This document shows positions 32,983 to 39,952 of a stretch of 39,952 nucleotides of DNA, piece by piece (the first letter of the stretch is position 1; the number at the start of each line of letters is the position of its first letter). Origin of the DNA: an uncultured Pelagibacteraceae bacterium (GTDB taxonomy: Bacteria; Pseudomonadota; Alphaproteobacteria; Pelagibacterales; Pelagibacteraceae). The translations under genes and the position numbers were made by a program. The notes beneath the pieces are model-generated. The model had not been told where the DNA came from. It did no database searches and saw only the letters and a list, made by a program, of their open reading frames with translations. Location: contig CACEOC010000008.1 of the NCBI GenBank assembly GCA_902561075.1, forward strand, positions 1 through 39,952, read 5' to 3'.

Positions 32983-33192
32983 ATGAGAAAAAAACTAAAA
33001 AAAAATGAAAAGAAAAAAACAAAGATATTAAGATCAATTGATAAACTTAAAAATAAAATAACAGCTAAAGAAAAAAAATTATCAAGCCTTAATATTAAAA
33101 TTGCTGGTCTAGAAAAAAAGGTTGCAGAAAAAAAAGCAAAAAAAATTGCTAAGAAGAATGCAGAGCAATCTCCTGCATCTATAAATAATTAA
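32983..33192 (+). CDS. Lysine-rich small coiled-coil protein
   Basis: This 69-residue protein is about one-third lysine: MRKKLKKNEKKKTKILRSIDKLKNKITAKEKKLSSLNIKIAGLEKKVAEKKAKKIAKKNAEQ. Heptad-like hydrophobic positions suggest a helical coiled coil with very high positive charge. The ATG at 32983 is preferred to the in-frame ATG at 32947 because GGAGG lies 5 bases upstream, one of the strongest ribosome-binding sites in the window. It could bind nucleic acid or another polyanion such as polyphosphate (ppx and ppk1 are next door), but no domain is recognised and this is inference. It is followed by a hairpin. Confidence 0.65.
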   Translation: MRKKLKKNEKKKTKILRSIDKLKNKITAKEKKLSSLNIKIAGLEKKVAEKKAKKIAKKNAEQSPASINN

Positions 33193-33203
33193 ATCCAAAT
33201 CAT

Positions 33204-33237
33204 CTTTCTCCCTTCTCATTTAAGAGAAGGAAGAAAG
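33204..33237. terminator. Hairpin after the lysine-rich protein gene
   Basis: CTTTCTCCCTTCTC (33204-33217) can pair with GAGAAGGAAGAAAG (33224-33237) with one mismatch around loop ATTTAA. It begins 12 bp after the stop codon. No T tract follows, so it may stop or stabilise transcripts by an atypical mechanism. The stem composition resembles that of the 31013-31042 hairpin. Confidence 0.55.
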
Positions 33238-33250
33238 TAGTTAATTAACA

Positions 33251-33289
33251 AAATTTAAACGAGGGAAGAAGTAAGAATAGTTTAAATTT
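33251..33289. repeat. Inverted repeat AAATTTAAAC ... GTTTAAATTT
   Basis: Ten-base arms at 33251-33260 and 33280-33289 are exact reverse complements, enclosing a purine-rich 19-base loop GAGGGAAGAAGTAAGAATA. Together with the hairpin at 33204-33237 it makes most of the 163-bp gap between the lysine-rich gene and ppx able to fold. The remaining 66 bp up to ppx hold only AT-rich sequence with no recognised feature. Arms are AT-only except one G-C pair, so stability is modest. Confidence 0.45.
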
Positions 33290-33355
33290 ATAATTAAACT
33301 ACAAAGATTAAGTTACAGAAATATTTACTTATTATTAAAGTTTAATTAATTTAGG

Positions 33356-34867
33356 TTATTTTGAATTATTTGAATAAATTATTCTTGGCTCTAAAAATAA
33401 TTCTCTAGCAAGAGCTTTAAATCTTTTAGTAACTTGTTTTGAGATTATTTCTTGATGTTGTGATGAAATTTTTAAAAATACAGCATTACCTCTTTTATAC
33501 AATTTAAACTCTTCAAGAAATATCGTAGATATCGAGGTCAATGATTGTGAAAATCTCAATGCTGCTCCAACTTGTTTGCTTGAAAAAATTTCATTATTAT
33601 TTAAAAAAGTTAGATACTCCATCTTTGGATTATACTTGATACTACAGTACCGCCAATAACATGACAAAGCTAATTGTATTCTTTCTTTATGAGTCAATCT
33701 AAGTAAAGGAGTATTTATTGTTTCTTGAAATACCAATTCAGCTTTTTGAAATGCTCCTAATCCCCAATCCATATGACTTAATACACATGCCAGATATAAT
33801 AATTTCTTATTAAAATGTTCATTGCCTTCAAAAACTGGCTGAATAAAATCATAATATTTTTTATAGTTCGATCCTAGATCACCTCTTTTTTTTGCAATAT
33901 TCTCAAGTGCTTTATGAAAAATTTCTGATTCTTTTACATCTTTAAAATAGTCAATTGATAAAGAACCTTCACGCAAACCGCTTATAGAACAAATTATATT
34001 TCTTGGATTTGTAACTCTCATAATTTCATCAAGTATAATGCAACTATAAGGTAAATACGCTGTTCTAGATTTTGAAATATACTCAACTGTTTTAAGTTTA
34101 GATTTATTAAAAGATGAAATTTTTTCAACAAACTTAGATAAAACATTGTTATCAATACTATATTGATGAATTATATGTACCGGATGATTATTTTGAAAAA
34201 GATGTAATTTAAATAATGCTCGCCAGGTACCTCCAACTAAATATAGATTATTAAATTTCTTTTTTGAAAGCCATTTTTCTTCTCTTAATAATTTTTTGAT
34301 ATATTTTGCTAAATTTCTTTTTTTAACTATAGGATTATTTAATAATCTTAAAACTCCAACAGGTAATGAGGATTTATTAGTAACTATATTATTTTCAACT
34401 CGAGCTAATTCTAAACTTCCACCTCCAAGATCAGCAACTAATCCATTGACATTTTCAAAGCCTATTTTTACTCCCTCAGCTGAGCATTCAGCTTCTTCTT
34501 CACCAGATAATATATTAATCTTAGTTTTAAAAAGTTTTTCAACTTCATTAATAAATGGTTTTGTATCAGTTGCTTCTCTTAAAACTGCTGTTGCAATGAT
34601 TTTAAGATTTGTGATTTTTGAAACATTTAAAATTTCAGAGAATCTTTTTAAAACTTTTAAAGCATATTCGGTACCAGATATGTGAAGTTTTTTGGATTTA
34701 TCTAAATTTTTTCCAAGTTCACAAACTGCTTTTTCATTAAAAAAAGGCACGCGAGAAGAACTGAAATCTTCATAAATTAGCATTCTTATAGAGTTTGATC
34801 CAATGTCTATTATAGCTAATTTTGCCTGATTTAATTTTAAACTATTTTTACTTTTAATTACTTCCAC
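33356..34867 (-). CDS. ppx: Exopolyphosphatase (Ppx/GppA family)
   Basis: This 503-residue protein hydrolyses terminal phosphates of polyphosphate (and/or pppGpp). N-terminal ASKHA motifs: LAIIDIGSNSIRMLIYEDF (phosphate 1 loop), ATAVLREATD, ILSGEEEAECSAEGVKIGF and the phosphate 2 loop GLVADLGGGSLELARV. The C-terminal part resembles the HD-like domain of Ppx (LYLACVLSHMDWGLGA). Its start overlaps the ppk1 end by 14 bp, so both are cotranscribed, an alphaproteobacterial ppk-ppx arrangement. It ends at a 163-bp gap before the convergent lysine-rich gene. Confidence 0.95.
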   Translation of the reverse strand: MEVIKSKNSLKLNQAKLAIIDIGSNSIRMLIYEDFSSSRVPFFNEKAVCELGKNLDKSKKLHISGTEYALKVLKRFSEILNVSKITNLKIIATAVLREATDTKPFINEVEKLFKTKINILSGEEEAECSAEGVKIGFENVNGLVADLGGGSLELARVENNIVTNKSSLPVGVLRLLNNPIVKKRNLAKYIKKLLREEKWLSKKKFNNLYLVGGTWRALFKLHLFQNNHPVHIIHQYSIDNNVLSKFVEKISSFNKSKLKTVEYISKSRTAYLPYSCIILDEIMRVTNPRNIICSISGLREGSLSIDYFKDVKESEIFHKALENIAKKRGDLGSNYKKYYDFIQPVFEGNEHFNKKLLYLACVLSHMDWGLGAFQKAELVFQETINTPLLRLTHKERIQLALSCYWRYCSIKYNPKMEYLTFLNNNEIFSSKQVGAALRFSQSLTSISTIFLEEFKLYKRGNAVFLKISSQHQEIISKQVTKRFKALARELFLEPRIIYSNNSK

Positions 34868-36326
34868 TTTTAATCAATCTTAAGTGCAGTTGTTTAGGCT
34901 GCATTCTTAGTTTAGCTTTACCTCTTCCAGATAAGCTCGGATTATTCATAAAATATTCATGAGCTGAAAAGGAATCGCTCTTACTATATTTAATTTTTTT
35001 ATAATTACCATCAGCTTCAAGTTCCCAGCTCTGATTAGTATCAAGATAATTTGCCAACATTATTTGATCTAAGATCTGTTCATGAACAGTCTCATTTTCA
35101 ATTGGGACTAGAAGTTCTACCCTTCGATTTAAATTTCTCGGCATTAAATCAGCTGACGAAATATATACTTTTGCATTTCTATTAGGCATTTTTTTTGTAC
35201 CATTACTAAAGCAGTAAATTCTAGAATGCTCTAAAAATCTTCCTATGATACTTTTTACAAATATGTTTTCTGATCTATCTTTTACTCCTGGTCTTAAACA
35301 ACAAACACCCCTTACAAATAAATGAATTTTTACACCAGCATTCGAAGCTTCATAAAATTTATCAATAATTTCTGGATCTACTAAAGAGTTCATTTTTGCC
35401 CAAATAGCTGCAAATTTTCCATTTTTAGAATTTTTAATTTCAGCATCAATATTTTCATTTAAGGTTTGCCTCATATTTACTGGCGAAATAGAAATTTTAT
35501 TTAAATTTTTTGGTTTTGCGTATCCTGTTACATAATTGAAAAACTTTTCAACATCTGATGCCATTTTCTTATCACAACTAAATAAAGACAAATCAGTATA
35601 AATTTTAGCATTTACTGGATGATAATTGCCAGTTCCTAAATGAAAATAAGTTTGTATTTTACCCTGTTCTCTTCTTAAAACTAATGATGATTTTGCATGA
35701 GTTTTATATTTAGCAAAACCATAAACAATTTGAACACCTACTTTTTCTAAACTTCTTGATAGTTGAATATTAGCTTCCTCATCAAATCTAGCTTTAATTT
35801 CAATTAAAGCGGTAACTGTTTTTCCGTTTTCTGCAGCTGTTATTAAAGCTTTAACAATAGGTGAGTCTAGAGTTGTTCTATATAGAGTTTGTTTTATAGC
35901 TATAACTTTTTTATCATTTGCTGCTTGGTTTAAAAATTCAATTACTGAGTCAAATGTTTCGAAAGGATGATGAACAACTAAATCTTTCTTTTTAATAGTT
36001 TCAAAAAAATTATCATTATATTCTTTTAATCTTTCAACTTCTCTAGGTGTAAAATGTTTAAATCTTAATTTTGGATTTTTTACTTTACATATTTGATCTA
36101 TATCTTGAATTCCAACAAGGCCAGCAACATCATAAATATAGTCAGGATTTATATCTAATTTATTAGTTATAAATCTTATCAATTCGTTATCACTATTTTC
36201 AAGAACCTCTAAACGAACAATATCACCCGTTCTACGTCTTTTTAAAGCCAATTCAAAAGATCTAACCAAATCTTCTGCTTCCTCTTGAATCTCTACATCG
36301 CTGTCTCTTATTACTCTAAAAATCAT
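34854..36326 (-). CDS. ppk1: Polyphosphate kinase 1, C-terminal part (downstream of frameshift)
   Basis: This 490-residue frame contains most of PPK1, which reversibly makes polyphosphate from ATP. It begins FRVIRDSDVEIQEEAEDLVRSFELALKRRRTG, the PPK1 middle domain, and includes the HxK motif THAKSSLV (His210) and LEHSRIYCF, the two PLD-like catalytic histidine motifs. RRVELLVPIEN and the C-terminal LDTNQSWELEADG are also typical. The in-frame ATG at 36326 is probably not a natural start: the same frame extends upstream (NEIFPDHDLEKK) to the T tract at 36366-36373, where it joins the N-terminal fragment. It overlaps ppx by 14 bp. Confidence 0.93.
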   Translation of the reverse strand: MIFRVIRDSDVEIQEEAEDLVRSFELALKRRRTGDIVRLEVLENSDNELIRFITNKLDINPDYIYDVAGLVGIQDIDQICKVKNPKLRFKHFTPREVERLKEYNDNFFETIKKKDLVVHHPFETFDSVIEFLNQAANDKKVIAIKQTLYRTTLDSPIVKALITAAENGKTVTALIEIKARFDEEANIQLSRSLEKVGVQIVYGFAKYKTHAKSSLVLRREQGKIQTYFHLGTGNYHPVNAKIYTDLSLFSCDKKMASDVEKFFNYVTGYAKPKNLNKISISPVNMRQTLNENIDAEIKNSKNGKFAAIWAKMNSLVDPEIIDKFYEASNAGVKIHLFVRGVCCLRPGVKDRSENIFVKSIIGRFLEHSRIYCFSNGTKKMPNRNAKVYISSADLMPRNLNRRVELLVPIENETVHEQILDQIMLANYLDTNQSWELEADGNYKKIKYSKSDSFSAHEYFMNNPSLSGRGKAKLRMQPKQLHLRLIKSGSN

Positions 36327-36360
36327 TTTCTTTTCTAAATCATGATCTGGAAAAATTTCA

Positions 36361-37011
36361 TTAGCAAAAAAAACTTATTACATCATCTAGAATCACAAAT
36401 TTCTTATGATTTTTTGAAGACTCAATTTCAATAAATCTAGATAATGCTTTTGGTATTACTATTATTGAGTTTAAAATCCTTTTTTTATTTTTTTTTCTTA
36501 ACTTCATTACAATTGCTCTTCCTTGATTGATTATAAATGGAAATGGATGTGCAGGATCAATTGCTGATGGTGTTAATAAAGGGTAAATCTCTTCTTTAAA
36601 TATTTCTAAAAGTTTTTTTTTATCCTTAGTATTTAAATTAACTGGTTTAACTAAATTGATATTATTTTTTTTTAATTCCATAATCAGTTGAATAAAAATT
36701 TTGTTCTGTTTTTTTAATAGTTTCTTAGTTTCAAGCACTACCTCATCCATTTGCTCTTCAGGTGTCAAACCATCAGAGCTTAGTGAGTCAACTTCTTGTT
36801 TTATTTGACTATATAACCCAGCTACACGGACCATAAAAAATTCATCTAGATTAGACCCAGCAATTGATAAAAACTTTACTCTTTCATAAAGAGGATTTTC
36901 GATATTTTGCGCCTCTAAAAGTACTCTATCGTTGAATTTTAACCAAGAAAGCTCTCTATTTATATATTTAGATTTCAACTCTTCTTTATGTTGTTTTTTT
37001 AAAGCAGTCAT
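36361..37011 (-). CDS. ppk1: Polyphosphate kinase 1, N-terminal part (ends at frameshift)
   Basis: This 216-residue frame has the PPK1 N-terminal domain: KYINRELSWLKFNDRVLLEAQNIENPLYERVKFLSIAGSNLDEFFMVRVAGL, SAIDPAHPFPFIINQGRAIVM and FVILDDVISFF. It ends abruptly in CysStop after an eight-T run. Removing one T gives FVILDDVISFFANEIFPDHDLEKKMIFRVIRDSD, a seamless PPK1 sequence of about 715 residues in total. The N-terminal piece alone lacks the catalytic histidines. It diverges from sixA across 13 bp. Whether the break is a sequencing or assembly error, a mutation, or is bypassed by slippage cannot be told from this sequence. Confidence 0.9.
   Translation of the reverse strand: MTALKKQHKEELKSKYINRELSWLKFNDRVLLEAQNIENPLYERVKFLSIAGSNLDEFFMVRVAGLYSQIKQEVDSLSSDGLTPEEQMDEVVLETKKLLKKQNKIFIQLIMELKKNNINLVKPVNLNTKDKKKLLEIFKEEIYPLLTPSAIDPAHPFPFIINQGRAIVMKLRKKNKKRILNSIIVIPKALSRFIEIESSKNHKKFVILDDVISFFC
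36366..36373 (-). other. Eight-base homopolymer at the ppk1 frameshift
   Basis: On the coding strand the context is AG-TTTTTTTT-GCTAAT. With eight T the frame reads Ser-Phe-Phe-Cys-stop; with seven it reads Ser-Phe-Phe-Ala-Asn and stays open into the C-terminal part. Runs of this length are prone to polymerase slippage and to sequencing indels. Confidence 0.9.
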
Positions 37012-37024
37012 ATATTTAGATTTT

Positions 37025-37549
37025 ATGTATCAATTATACGTCATGAGACACGCAAAATCTAGTTGGGATGATTTAAGTATTAATGATTTTGATAGACCAC
37101 TTACTAAAAGAGGCAAGAAAAATGCAAAAATGATTTGTGAATTTTTTGTTAAAAAAAAATTTGAATTTGATTATGCATTAATTTCATCATCAAAAAGAAC
37201 AAAAAAAACTTTTCAAATTTTATCCAAGAAAATTAATAAGCCAAAAAAAGTTAATTTTTCAAAAGATTTATATTTAGTTGATGAGAATGCAATTGTAAAA
37301 AAAATTAAAGAAATATCCAGTGAATATAAATCAATTTTGATTATAAACCATGAACCATCAGTGAAAAATTTAGTACGAAATCTTACAAAAAATCATAATA
37401 CGAATAATTTTAAACTAATGAATTATAAATTCCCAACAGCAGCATTTGCAAAAATTGAGTTTGATATTAAATCCTGGAATGAAGTTGAGAAAAAGGGAGT
37501 ATTAAAAAAATTTATAAGACCCAAAGATCTTCAAGATTCTAAAGAATAA
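37025..37549 (+). CDS. sixA: SixA-type histidine phosphatase (phosphoglycerate-mutase-like)
   Basis: This 174-residue protein of the histidine phosphatase superfamily has the catalytic RHAKSSW motif (MRHAKSSWDD) near its start, RPLTKRGKKNAKMI, SSSKRTKKTF with the second-pocket Arg, and the late His in IINHEPSV. SixA removes phosphate from phosphohistidine proteins; the substrate here is unknown. The ATG at 37025 fits the family start (MYQLYVMRHAKSS); an in-frame upstream ATG at 36932 would run across ppk1 and is rejected. It is divergent from ppk1 (13 bp) and its 3' end overlaps convergent phoB by 19 bp. Confidence 0.88.
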   Translation: MYQLYVMRHAKSSWDDLSINDFDRPLTKRGKKNAKMICEFFVKKKFEFDYALISSSKRTKKTFQILSKKINKPKKVNFSKDLYLVDENAIVKKIKEISSEYKSILIINHEPSVKNLVRNLTKNHNTNNFKLMNYKFPTAAFAKIEFDIKSWNEVEKKGVLKKFIRPKDLQDSKE

Positions 37550-38214
37550 CCAGCTGATCTTACTGTTCTAATTAAAGGTTTTGTATTTTGTATATTAATT
37601 GCTTGTCTTAATCTTCTAATATGAACATCAACTGTTCTAGACTCAACATATATATTTTCTCCCCAAACATTGTTTAAGAGTTGTTCTCTTGAATAAACTC
37701 TTTTTGGATTTTTGATAAAAAAATCTAAGAGTTTAAATTCAGTTGGACCCAAAGTAATTTCTTTATCTTTTCTATAAACTCTTTTTGTAATCCGATCTAT
37801 TTTTAAATCAGTAAATTCTACAATGTCTGATGATGATTGAGGTTTAGATCTTCTCAATAAAGATTTAATTCTAGCATTCAATTCTTTTTGACTAAAAGGT
37901 TTAGTTACATAATCATCTGCACCTGTATCAAATGCTTTTAATTTGTCTTCTTCCTCCCCTTTTGCAGTTAACATAATGACAGGAATATCATTAAACTTAT
38001 TATCTTTTTTTAAGTTTTTACAAATTTCAACACCAGATAATTCTGGTAACATCCAATCCATTAATATTAAATCTGGCTGTTTTAATTTTATTTGTTTAAG
38101 AGCATCTTCTCCATTTTCTGAATGACTGACTTTATAACCTTCTTTTTCAAGATTGTACTTTAACAAACTAACAATTGATGCTTCATCTTCAGCTATGAAA
38201 ACATGAGCTGACAT
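37531..38214 (-). CDS. phoB: Phosphate regulon response regulator PhoB
   Basis: This 227-residue OmpR/PhoB-type response regulator has a receiver domain with AEDEASI acidic pocket, phospho-acceptor Asp in PDLILMDWMLPELSG, MLTAKGEEED and DDYVTKPFS. The DNA-binding winged helix is LTFTDLKID...LGPTEFKLLDFFIKNPKRVYSREQLLNNVWGENIYVESRTVDVHIRRLRQAI, and ends RTVRSAGYSLE, all as in PhoB. It controls phosphate-starvation genes. It follows phoU by 3 bp. No phoR sensor is in the visible part of this run. Confidence 0.95.
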   Translation of the reverse strand: MSAHVFIAEDEASIVSLLKYNLEKEGYKVSHSENGEDALKQIKLKQPDLILMDWMLPELSGVEICKNLKKDNKFNDIPVIMLTAKGEEEDKLKAFDTGADDYVTKPFSQKELNARIKSLLRRSKPQSSSDIVEFTDLKIDRITKRVYRKDKEITLGPTEFKLLDFFIKNPKRVYSREQLLNNVWGENIYVESRTVDVHIRRLRQAINIQNTKPLIRTVRSAGYSLES

Positions 38215-38217
38215 AAA

Positions 38218-38925
38218 TCATTTTTCTCCGGTTACAATTGGCTCTGTTCCCTTGGGTCTATCACCTTCTAAATATTCGCCTTTAACTAAATAATAAACTT
38301 GTTCTGCAACATTTGTAGTATGATCACCAATACGCTCTATGTTTTTAGTTACAAACAATAAATGGGTTCCATCTTCTAAATTTTTTTCATTTTCTTTAAG
38401 ATATTTTATAACTTCTTGCATACAAAGGTTTGTTAGATCATCTATTTGCTCATCACCTTCCCAAACATTTACTGCCATTGGCGCAGATCTTTCTAGATAA
38501 GCATCTAATATTGATTTTAATTGTTTTTGAACATTGGTAGATACTCTATTCAATGAGTCTACCAAGTTCTTTGGAAGATTTTCGTTAAGCAAAAGTGTTC
38601 TCTTAGATATATTTTTTGCTAAATCACCTATTCTTTCTAAATCTGAAGACATTTTCAAAGCCGTTACTGTCTCTCTTAAATCAATTGCCATAGGTTGTCT
38701 TAAAGCAATTAAATTCACAACTTGCTGTTCAATTAAAGTCTCATATTTATCTATTTTTTCATCTTCTTGAATAACAGCTTCTGCAATATTGTTATCTCTT
38801 GTTGTAATGGCTTGAATTGCTTTACCTAAAGAATCTTCACATGCACTTCCCATTTTAATTATATTAGCATTAAGATTTTTTAGTTCTTCTTCGTAAGATT
38901 TGACTGTATGTGGTGCTTCAGACAT
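38218..38925 (-). CDS. phoU: Phosphate signalling protein PhoU
   Basis: This 235-residue protein is built of two PhoU three-helix domains. Visible repeats are KSYEEELKNLNANIIKMGSACEDSLGKAIQAI, LRQPMAIDLRETVTALKMSSDLERIGDLAKNI and the second-domain equivalent LLFVTKNIERIGDHTTNVAEQVYYLVKG; the E/DR.GD motifs are metal-binding signatures. PhoU links PstB activity to PhoR/PhoB signalling and prevents excess phosphate uptake. Its ATG overlaps the pstB stop codon by one base, so it is translationally coupled. Confidence 0.96.
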   Translation of the reverse strand: MSEAPHTVKSYEEELKNLNANIIKMGSACEDSLGKAIQAITTRDNNIAEAVIQEDEKIDKYETLIEQQVVNLIALRQPMAIDLRETVTALKMSSDLERIGDLAKNISKRTLLLNENLPKNLVDSLNRVSTNVQKQLKSILDAYLERSAPMAVNVWEGDEQIDDLTNLCMQEVIKYLKENEKNLEDGTHLLFVTKNIERIGDHTTNVAEQVYYLVKGEYLEGDRPKGTEPIVTGEK

Positions 38926-39680
38926 TATCCAAACCTCCCTGTTATATAATCTTGCGTTTTTTTATTATCAGGATTCTTAAATATTTTATCAGTAGATCCA
39001 TGTTCAATCAATTGTCCTAAATGAAAAAAACCTGTATTTTGAGAAACACGCGCTGCTTGAGCCATAGAATGAGTTACAATTATTATTGTGTGCTCTTTTT
39101 TTAACTCATCAATCAATTCTTCAATTTGTGCTGTTGCTATTGGATCTAATGCTGAACAAGGTTCATCCATTAATATAACTTCTGGTCTTACAGAAATCGC
39201 TCTAGCAATACAAAGTCTTTGCTGTTGTCCTCCAGATAATCCAGTTCCAGGTTCATGTAATCTATCTTTTACTTCTTCCCATAGTGCAGCCTTTTTCAAA
39301 CTAGTTTCAACAATTTCATCCATTTCTTGTTTTGATTGAGCCATACCATGAATTGTTGGACCGTAAGATACATTTTCATATAAAGTTTTTGGGAAAGGAT
39401 TAGGTTTTTGAAAAACCATACCAATTTTTTCTCTTAGTCTTACTACATCACAACTTTTATCATTGATATTAAAGTCATTAATTAAAATTTCTCCTTTAAC
39501 ATTACAGATATCAATTACATCATTCATTCGATTAAGACATCTTAGGAAAGTTGATTTACCACAACCAGATGGACCAATTAATGCCGTTACTTGATTTTCC
39601 TCGATATCTAAACTTATATTGAATAGTGCTTGTTTTTTTCCGTAAAAAACATCAACATCTTTTGCTTTAATCTTTATCAT
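38925..39680 (-). CDS. pstB: Phosphate ABC transporter ATP-binding protein PstB
   Basis: This 251-residue ATPase energises high-affinity phosphate import. It has Walker [21 protein letters not shown]-loop [17 protein letters not shown], signature [16 protein letters not shown], Walker [16 protein letters not shown] and switch His [15 protein letters not shown]. The NRMND and KPNPFP motifs are specific to PstB. An ATG at 39701 is in frame but overlaps pstA; the ATG at 39680 has GGAG 6 bases upstream and gives the usual start ([14 protein letters not shown]). It lies directly after pstA. Confidence 0.95.
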   Translation of the reverse strand: MIKIKAKDVDVFYGKKQALFNISLDIEENQVTALIGPSGCGKSTFLRCLNRMNDVIDICNVKGEILINDFNINDKSCDVVRLREKIGMVFQKPNPFPKTLYENVSYGPTIHGMAQSKQEMDEIVETSLKKAALWEEVKDRLHEPGTGLSGGQQQRLCIARAISVRPEVILMDEPCSALDPIATAQIEELIDELKKEHTIIIVTHSMAQAARVSQNTGFFHLGQLIEHGSTDKIFKNPDNKKTQDYITGRFG

Positions 39681-39681
39681 T

Positions 39682-39952
39682 TTAACTCCATTTTTTCTCA
39701 AACTTATGTCTTATTATTTGGGCAAATAAATTCATTATTATTAAAAACCCAAGTAAGACCATTATACATGCCGATACTTTTTCTACAAATCCCCTTTCAG
39801 CACTTTCAGCCCAAATATAAATTTGAACTGGTAAACTTGCAGCAGGATCCATAGGTGATCCAGGTATCGTGTTAACAAAAGCAACCATTCCAATTAAAAT
39901 GAGGGGTGCGGTTTCTCCTAAAGCTTGAGCTAAACCAATTATTGTTCCTGAT
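39682..39952 (-). CDS. pstA: Phosphate ABC transporter permease PstA, C-terminal part (truncated by window edge)
   Basis: The frame is open to the window edge, giving about 89 codons of the C-terminus. It begins [25 protein letters not shown], the PstA EAA-like loop and following helix, and continues [62 protein letters not shown], a terminal TM helix with basic tail as in PstA. With pstB and phoU it forms the pstA-pstB-phoU-phoB run; pstC and pstS would be expected just outside the window. Confidence 0.93.
   Translation of the reverse strand, partial: SGTIIGLAQALGETAPLILIGMVAFVNTIPGSPMDPAASLPVQIYIWAESAERGFVEKVSACIMVLLGFLIIMNLFAQIIRHKFEKKWS

Noticed and set aside
36932..37024. Upstream extension of sixA to an earlier ATG
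   Set aside because: It would overlap the conserved ppk1 N-terminus on the other strand and adds a segment absent from the phosphatase family, whose members start close to the RHA motif.

Overview
The window is a densely packed, strongly AT-rich bacterial chromosome segment (poly-A/poly-T tracts everywhere, no gene-free stretch longer than about 170 bp, many 1-14 bp gene overlaps, convergent genes that touch or overlap). Gene content and order (tgt-ppi-coaD-gyrA-ssb/uvrA; dgt-argS-x-nagZ-scpAB-tatABC-serS-yajC-secDF; ppx-ppk1) and the protein style (Lys/Asn/Ile-rich, short) point to a streamlined marine alphaproteobacterium of the Pelagibacterales (SAR11) type. That assignment is inference from recognised proteins, not from a marker-gene comparison. 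No IS elements, phage genes or CRISPR arrays were seen.

Layout. 1-2.2 kb: 3' end of recG, a DUF502 membrane protein, a Tat-type M48 metalloprotease and tRNA-Lys(UUU). 2.3-7.5 kb (minus): tgt, a cyclophilin with two possible starts, coaD, gyrA, ssb. 7.6-10.4 kb: uvrA, divergent from ssb. 10.5-21.2 kb: a 13-gene minus-strand run, in transcription order dgt, argS, a small membrane protein, nagZ, scpA, scpB, tatA, tatB, tatC, serS, yajC, secD, secF, joining nucleotide/tRNA metabolism, chromosome condensation and both the Tat and Sec export machineries. 21.3-22.4 kb: erpA-like Fe-S carrier and exonuclease III.

22.4-27.4 kb: a binding-protein-dependent ABC importer of the sugar/polyol class. The binding protein and two permeases are on the minus strand and the ATPase is divergent. 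The MalF-like permease has an Ig/DUF11-like periplasmic insertion, the MalG-like permease has an extra N-terminal membrane region, and a strong hairpin separates the binding-protein gene from the permease genes. 27.4-31.0 kb: a zinc-uptake locus, znuA divergent from znuC-znuB-zur, with two palindromic operators between them. A near-identical operator sits on the promoter of the next gene, a cysteine-rich DsrE-fold protein, suggesting an uncharacterised member of the Zur regulon. 31.1-33.2 kb: a cassette of a small membrane protein, a thioredoxin-type arsenate reductase, an AqpS-like aquaporin and a NUDIX hydrolase, preceded by three 11-bp-period direct repeats resembling a Pho box, then a lysine-rich small protein and structured intergenic DNA.

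33.4-39.95 kb: phosphate and polyphosphate genes: ppx, ppk1 (split by a one-base excess in an eight-T tract), sixA, then in transcription order the 3' end of pstA, pstB, phoU and phoB. The closeness of the arsenate cassette to this phosphate block fits the chemistry, because arsenate enters through phosphate transporters.

The best candidates for something undescribed are the Zur-operator-linked DsrE-like protein, the Pho-box-like control of the arsenate cassette, the homopolymer frameshift in ppk1, and the permease with an Ig-like insertion plus the intra-operon hairpin.
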